Source: Saccoglossus kowalevskii (lineage: Eukaryota > Hemichordata > Enteropneusta > Harrimaniidae). Taken from it: a DNA stretch of 37,091 bases. Location of the stretch: contig NW_003120919.1 of assembly GCF_000003605.2 (NCBI RefSeq), forward strand, positions 320,376-357,466. Direction: 5' to 3'. A program made the translations under genes and the position numbers. Of the stretch, positions 29,771 to 37,091 are shown piece after piece. Each line of letters starts with the position of its first letter. Within the stretch, counting starts at the first letter, position 1. The notes beneath the pieces are model-generated. The model was not told the DNA's origin, did no database searches, and saw only the letters and a list, made by a program, of their open reading frames with translations.

Positions 29771-30682
29771 TTGTGTCAACACAGGTGGCGCTATTCAGCA
29801 CAGACCTGTGTCTTATGACGCATAACTAGCCTCTGATGGCTAAATATCCATCCGCTACCATTTTTCTCAGCGTTTCTGCCGCGGAACTATATAAAAGTAT
29901 TTTTCTTGTTTTGAACACATCCTCCTATCATGATTTATATTTCAGTCAGTTTGACAGTGGTTGCCATGACATATACTGATAAAGGTTAATGACAAGACCA
30001 GATGGCGAGCTGGTCGAAATCAACCAAAAACATCTTATGACTCCGCAGTTTTTAAGATACAATACAGTAGTTGTAATTCTAAACCAATTTTGTTTGCGAT
30101 TTTAACTAAGGTGGTATCTTTGTGGAATGTTAGTGCGAGACTATTACCCCATCAATATTAGTTAGTGTTGACAATGTATAGAAATGTTTTCTCTAGACAG
30201 CTTGACGAGTAATTAATTGATTATGATGTGTAAAACTTTCATGTGATTGGTTGTTTGTTTGAAGGCAAGGCCTTGGAGTCTCTTATACTGATTGTAATTG
30301 GTTAAGGAGTGACAAGAAATAAAGAGTGATTTAATGCTGTCTCGGGTGAAAACCAGGGACTTGGCAGAGAATCGTTTGGGAACATGAACGAAGCTTGTGT
30401 GTGTTTTTGTCAGCCTAGCGTGGAAACGACCGAATCCCGGTTACCTAAGTGAAAGGTTTTTAACCATCAAAAATACCTATCACACTCCCCCGATTTTTAG
30501 CAAGATTTAATCTTTAATGAGTTGATCAATTAAAATAACACACAACACTCATCAGAATATCTTATTTTATTAACATTAAAATGCATGTAAATTGGGAGGT
30601 CAAAGGTCTAATTTTTCTCAATATTGCATTGACACGCAGATCGCCGCAAACCAACCGAATAGCGTCACCTGTGTTGACACAA
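29771..30682. repeat. 26-bp inverted repeats 0.86 kb apart
   Basis: TTGTGTCAACACAGGTGGCG then CTATTC at 29771-29796 recurs inverted at 30657-30682 (GAATAGCGTCACCTGTGTTG then ACACAA) with one mismatch. The right copy lies inside the palindromic element 30627-30769. They could be the ends of a larger element or two copies of a small one. Confidence 0.65.
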
Positions 30683-30769
30683 AGTGGAAATAGTTCCGAC
30701 CACTTTTCCCGTAGTTCCACGCGCGGTATGTGTCAGATCGGTTAGTTTGCGGCGATCTGCGTGTCAATG
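30627..30769. mobile_element. 143-bp MITE-like palindrome
   Basis: Left arm CATTGACACGCAGATCGCCG then CAAACCAACCGA (30627-30658) and right arm 30738-30769 are inverted repeats of 32 bp with one mismatch. Inside, AAAGTGG...CCACTTT forms a second stem. It is GC-rich against the background, has no coding capacity, and shows no clear target duplication. Confidence 0.8.
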
Positions 30770-32180
30770 TGCTTCTGATGCTTATCTGCAAAAAGAAAAT
30801 TTTTCCGGGATATTTGAAACCGAAATTGTCATCTATTTGTAAAACCGTCGCTGATTGGCTCCTGAGTTGAATGGCGATTTCGGTTTCAACAACACCCAGG
30901 AAAGTGTCACAGGTTCTTTGTGTACGGTAGTTAGTGTGTTCGTGTGCAAGCAGTTGTCTTAATGTTTCCCAAGCGGGTCGTTTGACTGGTATTTTTCCCC
31001 TTGATGTATAAACAAGCCAAATGAGGAAGGTAGCCCTATCATGGAATTCATGAAATTAGTTTTGTACTCTGTGCTTTATATGTTTTATTATGAGCCTGAG
31101 GTTAATCAATAAACTTTACAATTAATCACCTTACACAATTGTCACATCAGAAGACAATTCCTCATATTGTATATTGAAAATATATAAAGTCACATAAATA
31201 TCTAAATTAGTGAATACCAAAATGATCTCTTGTAAATTACCATAAATTCCTGTCCATAAGGATGTGTATTCAAACGGTTATGTTAAGATCAATTTCAATT
31301 TAATTGTTAAAATATACTATTAACTTATTTTTGTAAGAAGCCATTTCAGTTTAAAGAAAGAAATTAAAATTGTTTCGCCATCTAAAAAACAAATCATAAT
31401 AAGTTTGTTGGATCAACGGGATATAATTGTAGAACATAGAATATATACTTCAAAAGTACTAGTCAGTAAAATAATTACAGATGTTAACCATTAAGGCACG
31501 TAAGGCAAATTTTCGCAGAAAAATAAATATTTTTATTCTCCAAGAAAATCCGATTCATAACTTTGTGTAAGTGTAATTATTAACCAATTCTCTGTAATCT
31601 CTTGCACATTTGCATACAGAATCGGCATATATACCTAGTTCTATCCTTCTTGCGATCCAAATGCATTTATTATTTGTATATGTAAATTATTTTTATAATT
31701 AAGAAGACATTTGACGGGGTTATAATTGATCACTGTTTCGTTTTCAACATTTATATTGCCAACATATGACAATATTACATACCCTAGGACATATCACACA
31801 TGACGTAGAAATATATTTACAAACGTCTAAAAAAAAAGCTTTGCAAAATTCTTTCAACAACGTGAGTGACAACAACGTAAGTGATGAAAATTAAGCAATT
31901 TGGGTTACAATTTCAAAACAACAATAATAATTTGAATTAACGCATATATGTCCAAATGCGATTTTCTTAAGTGAAGTTAAAGTAGATTAAGAATACAACA
32001 AAGATCTGAACACTTTTCCCATTCATATAAAGATTTAAAACATAAACTCAACATGATCAATATTTAATTTCTGCCAAGGCGTCCACAACGCTGAACAGGA
32101 TTCTAGATGACTCCTGAAATAGCAATTGTGAAGAGCAAGTCACGTCATATTTATAATGTAGGACATTCTTTTTACCATGA

Positions 32181-32316
32181 TTAAAGGATGGTGGTCGTCG
32201 CGCCGCGTTCTGTTAAATAGGGGATTCATAGCAACGTATACAACGCGTGTAAAATACATTGTTTACTGTATTTACATGAATTCGAACACGCGCTGCGCGA
32301 CGACCACCGCGCTTAA
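32181..32316. mobile_element. TTAA-flanked MITE, copy 3 (136 bp)
   Basis: Left end TTAAAGGATGGTGGTCGTCG then CGC; right end GCGCGACGACCACCGCGCTTAA. TTAA at both edges. The GGTGGTCGTCGCGC terminus is identical on both sides. Confidence 0.83.
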
Positions 32317-32960
32317 ACGCTACACAGAAATATTCACGTTGACTTCGTGTTTGATAGAACAGTTCATGTTTGCTCTCTTCCTTCTTTCTGATACACAGAT
32401 GTTTTCTACTCGACTACTGTGACAGACCCGTATTTGAGTGGTCAACAACAACGTACCCTCTAAAATTAGATGTATTTCTGTATGCATATGTATAATGGCC
32501 AATCCTGTAGTCTTCCTGGACCAGCTTCCAGAATAAAATATTCACAATAAAAGTGTCCTATTTGTCGGATGCAGAATGAGGGTTATGTAGAGGAACACGA
32601 TAACACGGTTTTACACCCAATGAAGCATACAAATAATTGTAGGACTAATTGTTTTAAAAGTGTTGAACTCGTCTGCATTTTATTAAATAAGTGAAGAGAT
32701 AATGACAATAATGTTTTGACACGGGAATGGAAAAGATAAGGTGCGAGACTTGCTTCGCGCAACTTTTTATGAGCTATTTATTTATGGGTATGAACCCGTA
32801 CCTGCCACACTGTCCTTGTGATTGGTATCACTAGATTTATCTTATCATGACAATCAGGTAGCACTGTCATGGGGCGATATAGGGCGTCAAACGCATAAAT
32901 AACTCAGAGTACTTGGCAGGGTAAATCCATTCAATGTCCATGTTTCAAAATGGTGCACTA

Positions 32961-33120
32961 TTAAAGCGGAGAAGTCATCTCCCGTGCACACATGGGAATT
33001 GAGTTATAAGTGACGATGATAACATCGCACACTCAAATCGCAGAGGCTCATGGGTAGACGCTTGTTTTAAACAACGTCACGCTATGACCGCAACGCAGGT
33101 GCCGACTTCCCCCACTTTAA
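32961..33120. mobile_element. TTAA-flanked MITE, copy 4 (160 bp)
   Basis: Left end TTAAAGCGGAGAAGTCATCT; right end GACTTCCCCCACTTTAA. The interior shares GGGAATTGAGTT, GCAGAGGCTCAT then GGGTAGACGCTTGTTT, and ACGCTATG with copy 5, so the two form one subfamily. Confidence 0.82.
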
Positions 33121-34960
33121 GATAGAAGCCTAACCATAATTCTTTAGAAAGTTGGTCATTAATCGCACGACAGTGTTCATTGGTCTATTATGTAAAATCA
33201 TGGAGTTATTGTCCATGGCACCATGAAATAGCATGCCTTTGTGTGTTAATGAGACGTATGTTGAGAAACTTATCCTAATATTTTTCAAAAATCTTTATTT
33301 TTGAACTATGCCATAGAGCACAATGCTAAAGAAAAATATGCATTCTTTGACATTTTTTAAACCCCAGATTTTCCAAATAATTCAGGACAACAATAAGGAA
33401 CCTCACCATTAACAACGCATGATTTATTTCCTATGTTATCAGCCTACAATGTGATAAGGGATAAATGAGATAAGGCATAATATCTCTGTCATGGGAACCT
33501 ATGGTAGAACCGTTATAATACTACCAAAATGGTCACTATCTACTAAAATAGAACCATAATTTTCTAGAAAATTAAGCTGGTGACCCCCAACATGACGCAA
33601 TATCCTTATAATGCCCGGAAGTACAATTTATTGGAAAATGAATGAATTGAATGAAGACTTCTACCTTAAACGAGTTTGGTTTAAATTGATTTGTCTTTAA
33701 TAATATTAGTATGTGTGTGAGGGCGCTATTTATGAACAATGTGTGCATTTTATTTTGAAATGGTGTGCATGTTTTCATGATAATGTGTACGTTTAAAAGT
33801 GATGTATGTGAGGGCGCTATGATCAGAATAAAATGTCATGTTCGAACAAAACCACATGGATTAAATTAATTAGGAGCGCCGGTCACAAAAACAAATTTAC
33901 AGTTTTTACATTTATCAATAGGAGTAAAGATCTGTAACACCATATTTCCTTGTGAATTAATTTCTGTAGTACCCTTTTTTGTTTGTGAATTATTTTCTGG
34001 TGTAGCAAAAACATCTTTTTTCATGTTCCGATATAGACGGAGAGATAACCAGTGATTATATTTGTGAACAAAATGACAGCCTAAGGTTGAAATATAAAAT
34101 TTGTTTTCGACAAGTGGTTAGAATATGAATATAATATAACGAAATTTATTCAAATTCTCGTTAAATTAATTCAATAGAAAGCTTATACTTAACTGAGACC
34201 TACACAAAATTACCGAATGCAACGGAGACACACACTTTATTATGGCTACTTCGTTTTTCTTTTGGTGGCAAACATCTAAATGTCGACCACATCTTTGACT
34301 TTTCGTTCTCTCACCCTATTGTGATCTGTTCCGGGATCCAACCCTACTAGACTCGGCTCTGGTGTTGCACTACGGTGACTGTCCATGCGCCCGACGGTCA
34401 CATGGTGGGCCGATTGCAGGAGTAGACTGAGGGAACTTCAGTCATAGCGCTATTTCATCATTCCGAAGTGTAAAGATAACAAATTTAATCACAATTGGTT
34501 ATCCGGTTTTTAAAGATGTGACTTGCACTTACAATGGACCGACACGGGGGTTATAATGATTTTATTATATTTTAGTGTACAACAAGTGTACATACGAATT
34601 TAAAACCATAGTACAGGGGAACGGTGTGCGTATAATGACTGTGTACACAGCTATGTGTTCTGCGGTTGCAAATCATATTCTATCCTCGGGGGCGGAGCTA
34701 CGTCACAAGACGTTCCACGTTGCTAAGACGCGCACCACTGTACATGCATTTCTATGGGCTCTTTTCGCGCTGCTGTGGAACGCCGGTAGAGCCGGTGAAA
34801 ATTCGAGAAAACAACACAAACTCAACTTTGAAGTAATCCTGAACAACCAAATTTAAATATGTTACACACGTAGGGCTAATCTTGTTTTACTGTTCAGGGG
34901 AGTCTCAACCACCATCCCAAAGTACCGTTTTCTGAGAGTTTTTGGCCTTTGTTTTCACCG
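33121..34960. other. Intergenic region
   Basis: No gene recognised. GAGGGCGCTAT is duplicated near 33719 and 33811. A short CpG-rich stretch at about 34685-34800 includes GGGGGCGGAGC and TACGTCAC, GC-box- and CRE-like words that could mark a promoter, with no gene attached. Confidence 0.4.
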
Positions 34961-34961
34961 C

Positions 34962-35087
34962 CAGGGTTGCCAAGCGATGAAAATGCCCGGATGTCCGCCC
35001 CAAGGATTACGTTTAAAAGTTATTTTGAGTATGGTAACGTTGAGGGCGCAGCACACTCAGAACTCAGACTAGAAATTACGTACTCAC
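34962..35087 (-). repeat. Dispersed repeat, copy 2 (inverted partner of 21553-21635)
   Basis: On the minus strand it reads GAGTACGTAATTTCTAGTCT, GCGCCCTCAACG, ATACTCAAAATAACTTTTAA and then a GGCAACCCTGG end, in the same order as copy 1 and slightly longer. Confidence 0.65.
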
Positions 35088-35545
35088 GTACAATTATTTA
35101 TTCAACACTTTTATTTGCATTTTGAAAATATTTTCTTGCGCATCAGTTCCAGGCAAACCACAACTAAGTCTCACGATGAAAAGTCCCATAGCAATTGAAA
35201 ATAGAAACACTTGACCAATGAAACAGATTTGTCATATTTTTCACACGAACGAGTACAGGTGAAAGCATTCAGTGATTAGAAGTAGTCAGCCCCCAGTGGT
35301 AACGTTTTAAAAATATTTACGATTTTTCGTAAGCTTCGAACAAAAGCTTCGAAATACTAGATGCCATGTATAATCTGGATAATTGATATACTAAACGTTT
35401 ACGCACATCCAATCAATGAAATTTATGATGTAGAAAACATAGTGAAACAATGGTAGTCTTGCCTTTTGTTAAATATGAAAGCCTAATCAACAAATGTAGG
35501 CTTGTGTTATCGCAGATGGTAATGCATACCGTGCTATACTGGCAC

Positions 35546-35698
35546 TTAAAGCAGGAGGGTCGTCACCTGCGCACGCGCGGGAATTGAGTTCCAACAACAC
35601 ACGCTAAAACGCAAAGGCTCTTAGGTAGACGCTTGTTTGTAAACAATGGCACGCTATGGCCATCTGACGCATGCGCAGGTTACGACTCCCCGCTTTAA
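35546..35698. mobile_element. TTAA-flanked MITE, copy 5 (153 bp)
   Basis: Left end TTAAAGCAGGAGGGTCGTCA then CCTGCGCACGCG; right end GCATGCGCAGGTTACGACTC then CCCGCTTTAA. TTAA at both edges. The interior matches copy 4. Confidence 0.84.
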
Positions 35699-35967
35699 GC
35701 GTTGAACATTACGATTACAGATATAGTATACGAACATTTTTGCATTTTAAAGAACAGCTAGAAGACCAACGTTCTCCCCGTCATCTATATCAGCTATGAA
35801 TTGTGAGTCTTTTACCATAGACTGAAACGAAATTTTTAACTGAGTCATTTTTTTTCGGCATTCACTTGTACGTCATCGGATTAAAGCATGGATATGCCCA
35901 TAGTATGCATGGTCAGTATCACTTGCTTGTCGGTTAACTGAATTAAGGTGACGGAATTATTTCCTCT

Positions 35968-36323
35968 AAACACTGCGATAAAGACTTTCCATTTTCGACA
36001 TCGTGAAATTCTTTCGTTTTTATGCAGAAAAATACAGCATTTTTACCAAAATCATATTTATTAAACTTATTGTTCATACATGTTGAAGACACTACATAGT
36101 TTGTAATTTTATTCAGCTTCTTTCAGTCATAATTCAAGACAAATAAAATGCAAAAATATAGAGAATATAGCAAATTATCATTTTTTTTGTAATATTCTTG
36201 TGCACAGGAAATATATTTCGTTATGAATTATTCGTAATATAAATCTTTTTCCAATTTGTTTTTCTTCCAAAAAACGAAAGAATTGCACAATGTCGAAAAC
36301 GGAAAGTCTTTATCGCTGTGTTT
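35968..36323. mobile_element. 356-bp inverted-repeat MITE-like element
   Basis: The left arm begins AAACACTGCGATAAAGACTT then TCCATTTTCGACATCGTG and ATTCTTTCGTTTTT; the right arm, ending at 36323, is its reverse complement with about three mismatches over about 53 bp. The interior is AT-rich with no coding content. No target duplication was identified. Confidence 0.8.
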
Positions 36324-37091
36324 CTATTGGTATATATTGTTCATCTATGTTTGATTTGTTGCCTATAACACCAACACTGTACTGTCTAGATGACAGAAAC
36401 ACAAACGAAGTTCAATGCCACTAATATATATTGAACTTAAATATAATTTTGGTTTTTTGACACAATAAGAGAAAAAAAATGGAGCGAAACAAATAAAGTG
36501 AAAAGATGCAAATCTCCCATCCATTAAAACGACTGGTTATGAAGCCTTCTAAAATTGAAAAAAAAACAAAAAAACAAAAAAAAAAAACATGCGTTAACAG
36601 CAAACATTATGGAAGTACGAGTTTTCACTAATCGAAATCTGACAGTCGGTCGTCCCACCGTTCTGATTGAAGTTTCCGCGAATTTCTTCGTAAATATGTA
36701 ATTTCCATTCTTTACATTTCATTCCTAACTACTTATTGTAATGAATTTGAATTCAGTGTGCTATCCCCTTCTAAATACCAAAGTCATTTATTATAATAAC
36801 ACCACTGGATTGGATTGGATTGGATAGAGAAGTACAACATTGTGTTGTGTCGAGCAACATCGGATAGGTTCGGACAGTATGGGATATGATCATGATCGTC
36901 CAAATGCACTGTAGTTCGAACTCGCACTGAAAATACTCCAAACGAACCCGTGCATTATTCTACCAATAGATCGCGTATTTGAGTTTGGTAAAATACTCTC
37001 ATCGGATGTGATTGTAAAAAAAATCGCCCACTCAGAGATGGTGTAACTTGTGGCAATGGAAATAAAACAAAAATGACTTGCTGAACTAGAG
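36324..37091. other. Right-edge region, no gene recognised
   Basis: AT-rich sequence with A-runs near 36558-36588 and a short (GATTG)n run near 36807-36825. No exon, RNA gene or element ends were seen. Confidence 0.5.

Larger units (their letters stand above)
29356..32180. other. Intergenic region with nested palindromes
   Basis: No gene recognised on either strand. The notable structures are the 26-bp inverted pair 29771-29796/30657-30682 and the 143-bp palindromic element 30627-30769. The remainder is AT-rich without clear repeats. Confidence 0.5.

Noticed and set aside
34575-34856. 93-codon plus-strand frame
   Set aside because: No recognised domain, no splice or start-context support. 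The open frame reflects a CpG-rich patch.

Overview
The window looks like nuclear DNA from an animal with intron-rich genes, low GC and many small repeats. The two genes I can name are both split by GT-AG introns with conserved phases. The gaps hold several families of short inverted-repeat elements, one decayed LINE and long microsatellites. A marine invertebrate is the best guess, from gene structure, an RTE-like LINE with a trinucleotide tail, frequent TACATGTA and abundant MITE-like elements. The species cannot be fixed from this sequence alone. There is no sign of prokaryotic organisation: no operons, Shine-Dalgarno sites, CRISPR or IS elements.

Layout. (1) About 1-17,140, minus strand: an LPCAT3/MBOAT5-like lysophospholipid acyltransferase. 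I reconstructed ten coding exons with consistent splice phases (433 codons). The first begins at 17,136 and the tenth ends at 2,382; the last ~40 residues are not seen and probably lie left of the window. Its introns carry two minisatellites (69-bp and 35-bp units), several MITE-like elements, a 1.1-kb inverted-repeat element with 7-bp target duplications, a 149-bp hAT-type MITE with an 8-bp duplication, and two perfect nuclear-receptor-type direct repeats (DR1 and DR5). (2) 17,140-21,060: no recognised gene; an (ATTT)n tract, a TTAA-flanked MITE, an inverted-repeat pair and a large TA-cored palindrome. (3) 21,066-21,141, minus: a possible first exon encoding a signal peptide and ending at a good phase-1 donor; the rest of that gene was not found. 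(4) 22,168-26,851, minus: a complete six-exon cytosolic sulfotransferase (SULT1-like, 305 aa) with all family motifs and a candidate poly(A) signal. (5) 27,620-29,355, plus: a 5'-truncated, stop-riddled reverse transcriptase of an RTE-like LINE ending in an ATG-type trinucleotide tail. (6) 29,360-37,091: no gene recognised; several palindromic elements, including three of the five TTAA-flanked MITEs.

The two named genes have unrelated biochemistry: ER membrane phospholipid remodelling, and PAPS-dependent sulfonation of small molecules in the cytosol. They share orientation, but nothing shows a functional link. I found no clear novel multi-gene system. The best leads are the TTAA-flanked MITE family (five copies in 37 kb), the signal-peptide exon, the nuclear-receptor-like sites inside the LPCAT3-like gene, and the in-frame polyglutamine read-through that retention of one sulfotransferase intron would produce.
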